A DNA stretch of 64,000 nucleotides from JAGSOU01 sp049974865 (GTDB lineage: Bacteria; Pseudomonadota; Alphaproteobacteria; Rhodobacterales; Rhodobacteraceae). Position numbers and translations under genes: made by a program. This document shows, one piece after another, positions 1-8,678 of this stretch; position 1 is the first letter of the stretch, and every line of letters starts with the position of its first letter. Under the pieces are notes generated by a model, which was not told where the DNA came from, searched no databases, and saw only the letters and a list, made by a program, of their open reading frames with translations. The stretch is from contig JBNGCX010000011.1 of NCBI GenBank assembly GCA_049974865.1, positions 10,890 to 74,889 on the forward strand, written 5' to 3'.

Positions 1-1464
1 CATCTTCTGGCGCCGCTCGGCCTCGGTCTTGCCCACGCCGAAGATCTCCAGCGCGCGCATGATCTGCCGGCCCACCGTCATCGAGGGGTTCAGCGTGTCG
101 AAGGGGTTCTGGAACACCATCTGGATGTCCGAGACCGTCTTGGTGTCGCGCTGCTGGATGGGGATGTCCTGGATTTCGCGGTTGTCCAGGAGGATCCTGC
201 CGTCGGTGGCGGTTTCCAGCCCCATCAGCACCTTGGCGAAGGTGGACTTGCCGCAGCCCGATTCCCCCACGATGGCCAGCGTCTCGCTTTCATGCGCCTC
301 GAAGGAGAGGGTCTCGTTGGCCTTGACCACCTTGGTCTCGCCGCCGCCGAACATCTTGTTGGCCGCGACCTCGTAGTATTTCTTGAGCTTGTCCATGCTC
401 AGCACGACCTGGCCGGCCTCGGCCTTCTCGTGCTGCGCGCCGGCCTTTGGCGGCGTGCTCCAGTCGATCTCCTGGAATTTCAGGCAGCGGGTCTCGTGCC
501 GGTCGTGCCCCGGCACGTCGGTCATCCGGACCTCCTGCGCGTCGCAGCGGCCTTGCTCGAAATAGTCGCAGCGGGGGCCGAAATTGCATCCCGGCGGGCG
601 TTCGTGGGGCAGGGGGAAGTTGCCCGGGATCGCCACCAGGGGCCGCGCGTTCTTGTCCGCGCCGGGCAGCGGGATGGAGCGGAACAGCGCCTGGGTGTAG
701 GGGTGCTGCATCTTGTCGAACACGTCCTCGATCGAGCCCCGCTCCACCGCCTCGCCGGAATACATCACGCAGATGCGGTCGCAGGTCTCCAGCACCAGCC
801 CGAGGTTGTGCGAGATGAACAGCATCGAGGTGCCGTATTTCTTGCCCAGGTCCTTGACCAGGTCGACGACCGCGGCCTCCACCGTCACGTCCAGCGCGGT
901 GGTGGGCTCATCCAGGATCAGCAGCGAGGGTTTCGACATCAGCGCCATGGCGATCACGATGCGCTGCTGCTGCCCGCCCGAGAGCTGGTGCGGGTAGCTG
1001 TCGAGGATGCGCTTGGGGTCGGGCAGCTTCACGTCCTGGACCATCTCCAGCGCCCGCGCGTAGGCCTCTTTTTCCGAGGCCCCCTCATGGATCATCGGCA
1101 CTTCCATCAACTGCCTGCCGATCCGCATGGCCGGGTTCAGGCTGGCCATAGGCTCCTGGTAGATCATGGCGATTTCCGAGCCGCGGATGTCGCGCAGCTC
1201 GTCCTGGGTCATGGCGCCCAGGTCGCGGCCCTTGAACTTGATCGTGCCGCCCACGATGCGGCCGTTCACGCCAAGGTCCTGCATCACCCCCAGCGCCACG
1301 GTGGACTTGCCGCAACCGGATTCGCCGACCAGGCCCACGGCCTCGCCCGGCTCCACGTTGACGGAGAAATCCATCACTGCCGGGATCTCGCGCAACCGGG
1401 TGAAAAAGCTGATGGAGAGGCGGTCGATCTCCAGAACCGGGCCGTCACATTCCCATTTGGTCAT
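1..1464 (-). CDS. Fused double ATP-binding protein of a dipeptide/oligopeptide ABC transporter (partial, 3' end outside window)
   Basis: This gene supplies the energy for a peptide/nickel-type uptake system on the inner face of the membrane. Two complete ABC modules lie in one chain, like DppD and DppF joined. Module one has Walker A GESGCGKST (residues 47-55), signature LSGGQQQR (161-168) and Walker B LLILDEPT (181-188). A cysteine-containing oligopeptide-transporter linker (C293, C299, C307, C327) follows, then a second Walker A at about 400-408. The reading frame is open through base 1, so 488 codons are seen and the second module is incomplete. The ATG lies 12 bases after the upstream permease, so it is the last visible gene of the operon. 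The class is certain; the substrate is not. Confidence 0.93.
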   Translation of the reverse strand, partial: MTKWECDGPVLEIDRLSISFFTRLREIPAVMDFSVNVEPGEAVGLVGESGCGKSTVALGVMQDLGVNGRIVGGTIKFKGRDLGAMTQDELRDIRGSEIAMIYQEPMASLNPAMRIGRQLMEVPMIHEGASEKEAYARALEMVQDVKLPDPKRILDSYPHQLSGGQQQRIVIAMALMSKPSLLILDEPTTALDVTVEAAVVDLVKDLGKKYGTSMLFISHNLGLVLETCDRICVMYSGEAVERGSIEDVFDKMQHPYTQALFRSIPLPGADKNARPLVAIPGNFPLPHERPPGCNFGPRCDYFEQGRCDAQEVRMTDVPGHDRHETRCLKFQEIDWSTPPKAGAQHEKAEAGQVVLSMDKLKKYYEVAANKMFGGGETKVVKANETLSFEAHESETLAIVGESGCGKSTFAKVLMGLETATDGRILLDNREIQDIPIQQRDTKTVSDIQMVFQNPFDTLNPSMTVGRQIMRALEIFGVGKTEAERRQKM

Positions 1465-1476
1465 GGTCGCTCTCCC

Positions 1477-2889
1477 TCAGTCTTTCAGCGATTCTTCGCG
1501 CAGCCCGTCGGCCAGCAGGTTCAGCCCCAGGACGAGGCTCATGATGGCAATGGCGGGCACCAGCGGCGGGAAGGGGAAGAACTGCAACAGCCCCCGGCCC
1601 GCGTTGATCGACGTCCCCCAGTCGGGGCTGTCCGGCGGCAGGCCGAGGCCGAAAAAGCCCAACGTTCCCAGAAGGATGGTAGTGTAACCGATGCGCAGGC
1701 AAAAATCGACCAGCAGTGGCCCGCGGGCGTTGGGCAGGATTTCCCACAGCATGATGTACCAGGGGCCCTCGCCGCGGGTCTGGGCGGCGGCCACGTAGTC
1801 GCGGGTGCGGATGTCCAGCGCCAGCCCGCGCACGATGCGGAACACGGTGGGCGAGTTCACGAAGACCACCGAGACGAAGACGATGAGAACGCCGCCGGGG
1901 ATCGAGACCAGCCCCAGCGGGTCGGCGTCCCAGGCCAGGCCGAGGTAGAGCCAGCCGCCGATCAGCACCGTCAGCCCGACAAAGATGTTCCGTTTCACCG
2001 GCCTTGTGTGAAGCTTGGAGTTCCAAAGGATCACCAGGAAGATGATCGGGAACAGGAACAGCACCGCCGCCATGTATTTGGGCACGCCCATGGCGATGAT
2101 CTCGGGCGTCACCAGCAGGAAGAACAGCAGGATCACCGGGAAGGCCAGCACCAGGTTGGCGATGAAGGACAGCACCGTGTCGAACTTGCCGCCGAGGTAG
2201 CCCGCGGGCACGCCCAGCGTGATCCCCACCATGAAGGCGAACAGCGTCGCCGCCGGCGCGATGGTCAGCACCACCCGCGCGCCCATCACCATGCGCGAGA
2301 ACACGTCGCGTGCCAGCGCGTCGCCGCCCAGCAGGTAGTATTCGTACATCCCCTCCTCGGGGCTGCGCAGGGGCGTGCCCGGCGCCTTGTTCTTCATCCC
2401 CGAGATCACGTCGGCCACCGGGTCATGGGTGACGATGACATCGGCGAAGAACGCCGTGTAGACCCAGAACATCACCAGCCCGAAGCCGATCATGCCCACC
2501 AGGTTGTCGAAGAGGTTGCCGTAAAGCCCAAGGCGGCGCTTGAAGGCGATGGAGACGGCGAAGGTCGCCGCCAGCGCGATCCAGACCGGCAGGAAGCGGG
2601 TGATGACGCGGCCGAGGATGCCCTTGGCCTCGGCCGGCACCACGATGCCCGCGATCAGGTAGATCACGATCAGCGCCAGCACGGCAAAGAGGCTCCAGCT
2701 CATGACGCGGCTGGCGACGCCGGCGGCGCCGGTGGCGGCGATCTCTTCTCCCGGCACTGTGGCCCCGCCCGAGCGCGCGATGGCAAGCCCGATATTGGTG
2801 ATGATGGACAGCGCCAGCACCGCCACGGCGATGCCCAGCACCGGGTTCAGGTAGGGGCCGATCGCGCCCGTCCAGGTCAAGGATTCCAT
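1477..2889 (-). CDS. ABC transporter permease, DppC/OppC family
   Basis: This is an inner-membrane permease subunit for peptide-type uptake. At 470 residues it is clearly longer than most DppC proteins (about 280-380). The extra length is an N-terminal block with several hydrophobic segments (about residues 10-180) before the usual domain. The BPD-type core with the glycine-rich coupling loop lies in the C-terminal half (about 200-465), with the conserved region around PNARGPLLVDF. It sits between the other permease and the fused ATPase with short gaps, so the three are surely co-transcribed. The long N-terminus resembles the extended permeases found in some alphaproteobacterial peptide systems. 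The transported compound cannot be told from sequence. Confidence 0.9.
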   Translation of the reverse strand: MESLTWTGAIGPYLNPVLGIAVAVLALSIITNIGLAIARSGGATVPGEEIAATGAAGVASRVMSWSLFAVLALIVIYLIAGIVVPAEAKGILGRVITRFLPVWIALAATFAVSIAFKRRLGLYGNLFDNLVGMIGFGLVMFWVYTAFFADVIVTHDPVADVISGMKNKAPGTPLRSPEEGMYEYYLLGGDALARDVFSRMVMGARVVLTIAPAATLFAFMVGITLGVPAGYLGGKFDTVLSFIANLVLAFPVILLFFLLVTPEIIAMGVPKYMAAVLFLFPIIFLVILWNSKLHTRPVKRNIFVGLTVLIGGWLYLGLAWDADPLGLVSIPGGVLIVFVSVVFVNSPTVFRIVRGLALDIRTRDYVAAAQTRGEGPWYIMLWEILPNARGPLLVDFCLRIGYTTILLGTLGFFGLGLPPDSPDWGTSINAGRGLLQFFPFPPLVPAIAIMSLVLGLNLLADGLREESLKD

Positions 2890-2910
2890 TTTGCTTGTTC
2901 TCCCTGTCGC

Positions 2911-3957
2911 TTAGCTGACGCGGATGCGCGGGTTGAGGAAGGCGTAGCCGATATCGGAGATCAGCTGGGTGATCAGCACGACCACCACGGCCACCACCGA
3001 GACCGCCAGCAGCAGCTCGATGTCGTTGTTCGAGGCGCCCTCGACCAGCGCATTGCCGAAGCCCGGGTAGACGAACAGCGCCTCGACGATGACGACCCCG
3101 GTCAGCAGCCAGGGGAATTGCAGCATGATCACGGTGAAGGGCGCGATCAGCGCGTTGCGCAACGCGTGTTTCAGCACGATGTTGCGGAAGCTGACGCCCT
3201 TCAGCCGGGCGGTGCGGATATACTGCGCGGTCATCACCTCGGCCATCGAGGCGCGGGTCATGCGCGCGATATAGCCCATGCCATATAGCGCGATGGTGAT
3301 CACCGGCAGGGTGAAGTTCTCGAAGGTGATCCCGTCCACCGCCGACTTTGCCGATCCGGTGAACCATTTCAGCCCCACCATGGAGGAGGCAAAGATCACC
3401 ACGAAAATCACCCCGGACACGTATTCCGGCGTCGAGGTGGAGGCGATGGAGAAGGTCGACAGTGTCCGGTCCACCGCCGAGCCCTCCCGCATGCCCGCGA
3501 TCACCCCGATGATCAGGGCCATGGGCACCATCACCGCGAAGGCCCAGAACATCAGCAGGCCCGTGCGGGCCAGGCGCTCGCCGATCAGTTCGGACACCGG
3601 CACGCGGAACTTGGTGGAATAGCCCCAGTCGCCCTGCAGCACGCCGCAGAAACGGGGGACCTCTCCGCCGTCGCCGGCGACGCGGCTGCAGCGGCCGGTC
3701 ACGGTGCCGTCCTCGGCCTCGTAGGTGAAGCCGGGCAGCACGCCCAGCCATTCGCCGTAGCGCGACAGCATCGGCTGGGCATAGCCGTTGCGTTCCAGCC
3801 AGCTGGCGACCTCCTCATCGGTGATGCGGGCGCCGAGCTGCGTCTTGGCCAGTTTTTCCAGGTTGGGCGGGAGGTTCGTCAGGAAGAAGACGATGAAGGT
3901 CATGCACAGCGCGGTGAGCGCCATCACGCCGAGGCGTTTGAGAATGAATAGTCCCAT
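2911..3957 (-). CDS. ABC transporter permease, DppB/OppB family
   Basis: This is the first permease of the peptide ABC system. The 348-residue protein begins with a membrane segment (about residues 9-28), followed by a periplasmic stretch with a cysteine pair (in GRCSRVAG and RFCGVLQG). The remaining transmembrane helices and the binding-protein-dependent transport domain fill the C-terminal two thirds, including a conserved ALRNALIAPFTV coupling region. The length is normal for DppB. It lies 21 bases upstream of the DppC-like gene. A 117-base gap holding a strong stem-loop separates it from the binding-protein gene, a common way of giving the binding protein a higher dose than the permeases. 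Confidence 0.92.
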   Translation of the reverse strand: MGLFILKRLGVMALTALCMTFIVFFLTNLPPNLEKLAKTQLGARITDEEVASWLERNGYAQPMLSRYGEWLGVLPGFTYEAEDGTVTGRCSRVAGDGGEVPRFCGVLQGDWGYSTKFRVPVSELIGERLARTGLLMFWAFAVMVPMALIIGVIAGMREGSAVDRTLSTFSIASTSTPEYVSGVIFVVIFASSMVGLKWFTGSAKSAVDGITFENFTLPVITIALYGMGYIARMTRASMAEVMTAQYIRTARLKGVSFRNIVLKHALRNALIAPFTVIMLQFPWLLTGVVIVEALFVYPGFGNALVEGASNNDIELLLAVSVVAVVVVLITQLISDIGYAFLNPRIRVS

Positions 3958-4028
3958 CTGTTCCCCTGTAGCTTGCAGGCGCCCGGATCAGCGAGGGCTG
4001 CGTTTATTGTTGCCGGCGGGGGCCGGAG

Positions 4029-4058
4029 GGGCAGGGGCGGCCGGGCCGCCCGCTGCCC
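4029..4058 (-). promoter_or_regulatory. GC-rich stem-loop between binding-protein and permease genes
   Basis: The two arms (4029-4042 and 4044-4058) are near-perfect inverted repeats with one bulged base. Read in the direction of the operon, no U-run follows the stem, so a classical terminator is unlikely. The place, directly after an ABC binding-protein gene and before its permeases, is where mRNA-stabilising or partial-attenuation hairpins are usually found. That role is inferred. Confidence 0.5.
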
Positions 4059-4074
4059 TTTTTCATTCGATGGA

Positions 4075-5736
4075 TCAGGCCCAGCCCAGGTGGTGGACGT
4101 TAATCTCGAACTTGGGATGCATCTCGGCGTTGACCACGCCTTCCTTGTAGTGGCGGTAGAGCGAGCGCCAGTAGGGGATGATCGCCACGCCCTCGTCGAC
4201 CATCATCTGCTCCAGCTTGGCCATGACCGTCTTGCGGGTCTCGCTGTCGGCGATGGCGGTGGCCTCGTCCAGCAGCGCGTCGAACTCGGCGTTGCGGAAG
4301 CCGGTCTCGTTCCAGGCCGCGGTGGAGCGATAGGCCAGGTTCAGCAGCTGGATGCCGGTCTCGCGGTGGTTCCAGTTGGTCGAGCTGAACGGGTATTTCT
4401 GCCAGTCGTTCCAGAAGGTGGAGCCGGGCATGACCGTGCGCTTCACCTGGAAGCCCGCGTCGCGCAGCTGCGCGGCCACGGCATCGGTGGTGTTCTTGCG
4501 GTAGTCGTCGTCGATGGAGATGAGCTCATGCTCGAAATCCATCATGCCGGCCTCTTCCATCAGCTTCCGGGCTTCGTCCACGTTCTTCTCGTGGGCCGGG
4601 ATATCGGCATGGTCGGGATGGACGCCGTTGGCCACGTGGTAGTTGTTGTTCGAGACCGACCCGCGGCCTGAGATGCCCAGCTCCAGCGGCACGCTGTTGT
4701 CCACGGCCAGCGCCAGCGCGCGGCGCACGCGGGCGTCGGCGTAGGGTTTCATGCCGCTGACCTCGGTTTCGGCGTTGGGGCGGACGACCACGGTGGCGGC
4801 GGTGCCGACCTCGCTCTCGACCCAGCCGATGGAGGTGAAGATGTCGATGAAGTCCGACACGGTCTCGTAGGACATGTCGAACTCGCCCGCGTCCGCGCCG
4901 GCCAGCCAGGCCGAGGGATCGGTGCCGTAATCGACGAATTCGATCCGGTCGAGATAGGCGTGGCCCCAGTACTCGTGATCGGTGTTGCGCACCAGCACGA
5001 CCTTTTCGCCGACCTTGAATTCCTCGAACTTGTAGGCGCCGGTGCCGATGCCGTGATCGGCCAGCGAGGTGCCGATCAGGTCCTTCTTCTGGACGGCGGC
5101 GGGGTAGTCGGCCATGCCGAACATCAGCGTCCCGTCCGGGGTCAGGGGGCGGACCTTGACGGTGTGGCTGTCGACCACTTCGACCGCACCGTCGGCGGCC
5201 TTGCCGTCCTTGACCAGCGAGGACATCCGGCTGGCCATCGAGTTGCCCTCGACCGATTCGTCGCACCAGCCGATGATGTTGGCGGCCACGTCCTCGGCGG
5301 TGAAATCGGTGCCATCGTTCCACTTCACGCCCTGGCGGACGTTCAGGGTGTATTCGGTGGCGTTGTCATTGGCCGACCAGCTTTCCAGCAGCATCCCGTG
5401 CAGCGAGCCGTCGCGGCGCACCTCGACGAGATATTCCAGGATGCCGCGGGTCTCGTTGGCGATCTCGGACCAGTCATAGGTGCGCGGGTCCTTCAACTCG
5501 CGGCAGTTCATCTGGATGCGCAGGGTGCCGCCCTGCTTGGGCGTGCCCAGCTCGTATCCGGCGGCCGCGGCGGGGCTGTTCAGCCCGCCCAGCGTGTAGG
5601 CCGCGGCGGCCGTGGCGCCCAGCGCGGTGGCGCGCGACAGGAATTCGCGGCGGCTCAGCAGGCCGGCCTTGAACTCCTCGGCGTACATCCGGACGCCCGG
5701 GTGCACCGGTTTGCCGTTGATGGTGGATTGCGTCAT
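4075..5736 (-). CDS. Periplasmic substrate-binding protein of the peptide ABC transporter (SBP family 5), Tat-exported
   Basis: This protein captures the substrate in the periplasm and hands it to the downstream permeases. The 553-residue protein carries a twin-arginine signal at residues 28-36 (SRREFLSRA), a hydrophobic stretch and an AAAAGY-type cleavage region near residue 60. The family 5 extracellular solute-binding domain (about 70-550) follows and includes the landmark EDVAANIIGW-type region. Family 5 proteins bind peptides, nickel, opines or other small molecules; the sequence does not decide which. Export through Tat instead of Sec is a recurring trait of long family 5 proteins in this order. 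It is the first gene of the operon, with an extended -10 promoter about 100 bases upstream. Confidence 0.92.
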   Translation of the reverse strand: MTQSTINGKPVHPGVRMYAEEFKAGLLSRREFLSRATALGATAAAAYTLGGLNSPAAAAGYELGTPKQGGTLRIQMNCRELKDPRTYDWSEIANETRGILEYLVEVRRDGSLHGMLLESWSANDNATEYTLNVRQGVKWNDGTDFTAEDVAANIIGWCDESVEGNSMASRMSSLVKDGKAADGAVEVVDSHTVKVRPLTPDGTLMFGMADYPAAVQKKDLIGTSLADHGIGTGAYKFEEFKVGEKVVLVRNTDHEYWGHAYLDRIEFVDYGTDPSAWLAGADAGEFDMSYETVSDFIDIFTSIGWVESEVGTAATVVVRPNAETEVSGMKPYADARVRRALALAVDNSVPLELGISGRGSVSNNNYHVANGVHPDHADIPAHEKNVDEARKLMEEAGMMDFEHELISIDDDYRKNTTDAVAAQLRDAGFQVKRTVMPGSTFWNDWQKYPFSSTNWNHRETGIQLLNLAYRSTAAWNETGFRNAEFDALLDEATAIADSETRKTVMAKLEQMMVDEGVAIIPYWRSLYRHYKEGVVNAEMHPKFEINVHHLGWA

Positions 5737-5840
5737 GTTTTGCTCCCTGTGAAACGGTGTGACCTAAACATTCGCCGGAGCCCCGCCTAACGGCCCGGGG
5801 GCCGCGCTTCTCGCGGCCAGGCCGGAACGGCAACACCCCC

Positions 5841-5849
5841 AGTATAACA
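5841..5849 (-). promoter_or_regulatory. Probable extended -10 promoter of the peptide transporter operon
   Basis: On the minus strand the sequence reads TGTTATACT, an extended -10 element (TGn followed by TATACT). No good -35 is seen 17 bases upstream, which suits an extended -10 promoter or one helped by an activator. It would give a leader of roughly 100 bases before the binding-protein start. Confidence 0.45.
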
Positions 5850-5965
5850 GAATCGCATTCGGCCCGAGATTTACGGACGGGTCAATGATCGCGAGCGCCA
5901 TTCCACGGCCGAATTACGACATTCACCTGTAACAAAAACGACATTGCTTCAAAGTTCAACCGAAA

Positions 5966-5982
5966 GCTTCGATTGTCGAAGC
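5966..5982. repeat. Short perfect inverted repeat downstream of the AraC gene
   Basis: GCTTCGA and TCGAAGC flank a 3-base loop just after the stop codon of the AraC regulator and before the transporter promoter. It could be a weak terminator of the regulator gene (no real U-run follows) or an operator for the transporter operon. The sequence alone does not decide. Confidence 0.35.
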
Positions 5983-5991
5983 ATTTACCGT

Positions 5992-6777
5992 CTAGCTTCC
6001 GCGACGGAAGGCCATGGGTGATTTCCCGGCGCGCTGCTGGAAGGCCCGGGTGAAGTAGGCCGGCGAGGTGAATCCCAGCCCCGAAGCGATATCCTTGACC
6101 GGCAGCCGGGTGTCGGCCAGCAGGCGGCGGGCCTCGGCGATCTTGCGGTCGGCCAGGAAGTCCGAGGCGGTCCGCCCGCAGGTCTCCTTGCACACGCGGG
6201 TCAGGTGGGTGGAGGTGACGCCCAGCGCCGCGGCATAGTCGCAGACCGATTTCTCGGTGCCGAAGTCGTGCTCCACCATCTCGCTGTAGCGCCGCGCCAG
6301 GCGGCGGGCGGCGTCCGAGGGCGCCATGGCGTCCTCGTTGGTCAGCAATTGCCGTTCCAGCCAGACGCCCAGCAGGCCGGCGAGGTGCAGCATGGCGCGG
6401 TTGCGCGCCGGGCGGTCGGCATCGGCTTCGCGCTGGAGCTGCTCCAGGATGCCGGTGATCTCGCCCTGGGCCATGGCGTCGCGGATGCGCAGGTGGCGCG
6501 GCCCGTCGGGCAGCTGCAGCCCGTGGTCGCGGGCAAAGAAGACCGCGGTGCCGAAGACCTGCGGCGTCATCTCGAACCCGTGCATGGTGCCGGCGGGGAT
6601 GAAGACCGCGTTATGCGCGCCGTAACCGCGGGTCACGCCGCCGACGGTTATCCGGCCCTGGCCGCGGGTGAACCACAGGAGCTGGTCCACCGAGTAGCTG
6701 CGCATGGCCTCCACCCGCCAGCGGCCGCCCTGGGCCAGGCGGTGAATGGGAATCAGGCGCAGATCGGCTTCGCTCAT
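5992..6777 (-). CDS. AraC-family transcriptional regulator with cupin-like sensor domain
   Basis: This 261-residue regulator has an N-terminal AraC-type beta-barrel (about residues 15-110, with a PAGTMHGFEM segment typical of the sensing cupin) and a C-terminal double helix-turn-helix (about 165-258). The HTH ends in the expected region IASGLGFTSPAYFTRAF. It lies upstream of, and on the same strand as, the peptide transporter, with a 255-base promoter region between. It therefore most likely controls that transporter in response to the imported compound or a product of it. The ligand is unknown. The ATG is the first good start; the region ahead holds no other coding sequence. Confidence 0.9.
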   Translation of the reverse strand: MSEADLRLIPIHRLAQGGRWRVEAMRSYSVDQLLWFTRGQGRITVGGVTRGYGAHNAVFIPAGTMHGFEMTPQVFGTAVFFARDHGLQLPDGPRHLRIRDAMAQGEITGILEQLQREADADRPARNRAMLHLAGLLGVWLERQLLTNEDAMAPSDAARRLARRYSEMVEHDFGTEKSVCDYAAALGVTSTHLTRVCKETCGRTASDFLADRKIAEARRLLADTRLPVKDIASGLGFTSPAYFTRAFQQRAGKSPMAFRRGS

Positions 6778-6872
6778 GGGGCGTGTCCGGCGTTTGGGCG
6801 GTTGGCAAGTCGCGCAGAGCCTAGGCGCGGCGCTTGTCCCGCGTAAACAGAAATGTTCGAAAAGTGCAGGAT

Positions 6873-6895
6873 CTTGCCGATAACGGCGAGATTTT
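6873..6895 (+). terminator. Terminator-like hairpin on the plus strand, between miaA and the AraC gene
   Basis: A 7-bp stem (CTTGCCG/CGGCGAG, one G-U pair) with an ATAA loop is followed on the plus strand by ATTTTT. Both flanking genes run on the minus strand, so the hairpin has the wrong orientation for them. It may stop antisense transcription or act as a weak bidirectional element. Confidence 0.3.
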
Positions 6896-6921
6896 TGGCG
6901 TTTTGCGCTGTTTTTGGGCTG

Positions 6922-7794
6922 TCAGCCCGCCACGACCCGCTGCCAGCCCTTCATCTTGGAGCGGAACCAGGTGCGCTGCCGCTTGGCATATTGGCGCGAG
7001 GCCGCCTGCGCGGCGGCGCGGGCCTCGTCCAGTGTCATCTCGCCCTGCAGATGCGCGATCAGCTCCGGCGCGCCGATGGCCTTCATCGAGAGCAGGGCAG
7101 GGTCCCAGCCGGACAGGTTGGCGCGGGCCTCCTCCAGGGCGCCTTCGGCCAGCATCAGGTCGAAGCGGCGGTCGATGCGCTCGGCCAGCCAGTCGCGGTC
7201 GGCCTCCAGCACGAACGCCTGCGCCTGCGACAGCGGCAGCAGCGCCGGGCCGGTCTCGTCCTGCCAGGATGCCAGCCCCCGGCCGGTGGCGCGCAGCACC
7301 TCCCAGGCGCGCTGCACGCGCATGGGGTTCAGGGCATCGACCCGGGCGCGGGTCGCCTCGTCCAGCTCGGCCAGCAGGGTCTCGTGCCCCTCGGCCGCGC
7401 GCCGCCGATCGGCCTCGGCGCGGATTTCGGGGGGCGTGGCGGGGATCTCGGCCAGCCCCTGCGTCAGCGCGGTGAAATAGAGGCCGGTGCCGCCCACGAT
7501 GATCGGCCGCGGTCCCCCCGACAGGAAACCCGCCACCTCGCGCAGCCAGTGGCCGACCGAATAGTCGCCCCCGGCGGGCACGTGGCCATAGAGGGCATGG
7601 CGCGCGCGCGCCTCGTCCTCTTCGGACGGGCGCGCGGTCAGCACCCGCCAGTTGGCGAAAACCTGCAGCGCATCGGCATTCACGATCACGCCGCCCTGCG
7701 CCTCGGCGATGCGCAGGGCGAGACCGGACTTGCCACTGGCCGTCGGGCCTGCGATGAGCACGGGGCGCGTGGGGTCGAGAGTGGTGATATCCAT
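6922..7794 (-). CDS. miaA: tRNA dimethylallyltransferase
   Basis: MiaA transfers a dimethylallyl group to A37 of tRNAs that read codons starting with U, the first step of (ms2)i6A synthesis. The P-loop GPTASGKS lies at residues 16-23, the conserved GGTGLYF segment near 101-107, and a C-terminal RQYAKRQRTWFR motif is present. The 290-residue length is normal. It is divergent from pyrH, with 89 bases between their starts. Its substrate, DMAPP, comes from the pathway that includes Dxr, encoded a few kilobases away, although miaA is not in that operon. Confidence 0.97.
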   Translation of the reverse strand: MDITTLDPTRPVLIAGPTASGKSGLALRIAEAQGGVIVNADALQVFANWRVLTARPSEEDEARARHALYGHVPAGGDYSVGHWLREVAGFLSGGPRPIIVGGTGLYFTALTQGLAEIPATPPEIRAEADRRRAAEGHETLLAELDEATRARVDALNPMRVQRAWEVLRATGRGLASWQDETGPALLPLSQAQAFVLEADRDWLAERIDRRFDLMLAEGALEEARANLSGWDPALLSMKAIGAPELIAHLQGEMTLDEARAAAQAASRQYAKRQRTWFRSKMKGWQRVVAG

Positions 7795-7883
7795 ACCGCG
7801 TCGATGCCTGTTGGCCGTTGAACCTCTGGCCCATTTCCGACATTTTGCGCAAAAGCCAGAACAACCGGACCGGGGAACTAGTT

Positions 7884-8621
7884 ATGAGCGACGGCACTGC
7901 CAATCAACCGGCGCCCGCCTACAAGCGTGTGCTGCTGAAGATCTCGGGCGAGGCGCTGATGGGCGACCAGGGATTCGGCCTGCACCCGCCGACGGTGGAG
8001 CGCATCGCCCGCGAGGTGAAATCGGTCCACGATCTCGGCGTCGAGATCTGCATGGTGATCGGCGGCGGCAACATCTTCCGCGGGCTCTCGGGCAGCGCCC
8101 AGGGGATGGAGCGCACCACCGCCGATTACATGGGCATGCTGGCCACGGTGATGAACGCGCTGGCCATGCAGTCCGCGCTGGAGGGGCTGGGCGTGTTCTG
8201 CCGGGTGATCTCGGCCATCCGCATGGACGAGGTGGCCGAGCCCTATATCCGCCGCCGCGCCGTGCGCCACCTGGAAAAGGGCCGGGTCTGCATCTTTGCC
8301 GCCGGCACCGGCAACCCCTATTTCACCACCGACACCGCCGCCACGCTGCGCGCCAACGAGATGGCCTGCGAGGCGATCTTCAAGGGCACCAAGGTGGACG
8401 GCGTCTACGACAAGGACCCGGCGAAATTCACCGATGCCAAGCGCTATGAAGACATCACCTATGACGACGTGCTGCAGAAGCACCTGGGCGTGATGGACGC
8501 CTCGGCCATCGCGCTGGCGCGCGACAACAACCTGCCGATCATCGTCTTCTCGCTGGACGAACCGGGCGGGTTCCGCGGCATCCTCGCCGGGGAAGGCACC
8601 TATACAATCGTGCACGGATGA
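7884..8621 (+). CDS. pyrH: UMP kinase (uridylate kinase)
   Basis: PyrH phosphorylates UMP to UDP in the cytoplasm. The 245-residue protein has the amino-acid-kinase fold with N-terminal KRVLLKISGEAL, the IGGGNIFRG glycine loop, and the GTGNPYFTTDTAA segment characteristic of bacterial UMP kinases. The ATG at 7884 was chosen because family conservation begins just after it and a GGGGA site precedes it; an in-frame extension upstream looks unconserved. It opens the long plus-strand cluster and is followed 57 bases later by frr, the usual bacterial order. Confidence 0.97.
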   Translation: MSDGTANQPAPAYKRVLLKISGEALMGDQGFGLHPPTVERIAREVKSVHDLGVEICMVIGGGNIFRGLSGSAQGMERTTADYMGMLATVMNALAMQSALEGLGVFCRVISAIRMDEVAEPYIRRRAVRHLEKGRVCIFAAGTGNPYFTTDTAATLRANEMACEAIFKGTKVDGVYDKDPAKFTDAKRYEDITYDDVLQKHLGVMDASAIALARDNNLPIIVFSLDEPGGFRGILAGEGTYTIVHG

Positions 8622-8678
8622 TTGTATAGCAGGGGCAACCGGGCCACGCGGCCCGCGGAAGAACAAGAGAGACTGACA

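Noticed and set aside
292..3288. Very long plus-strand open frame opposite the ABC transporter genes
   Set aside because: It is rich in His, Asp, Gln and Arg, has no family features and mirrors real minus-strand genes; high GC leaves such antisense frames open.
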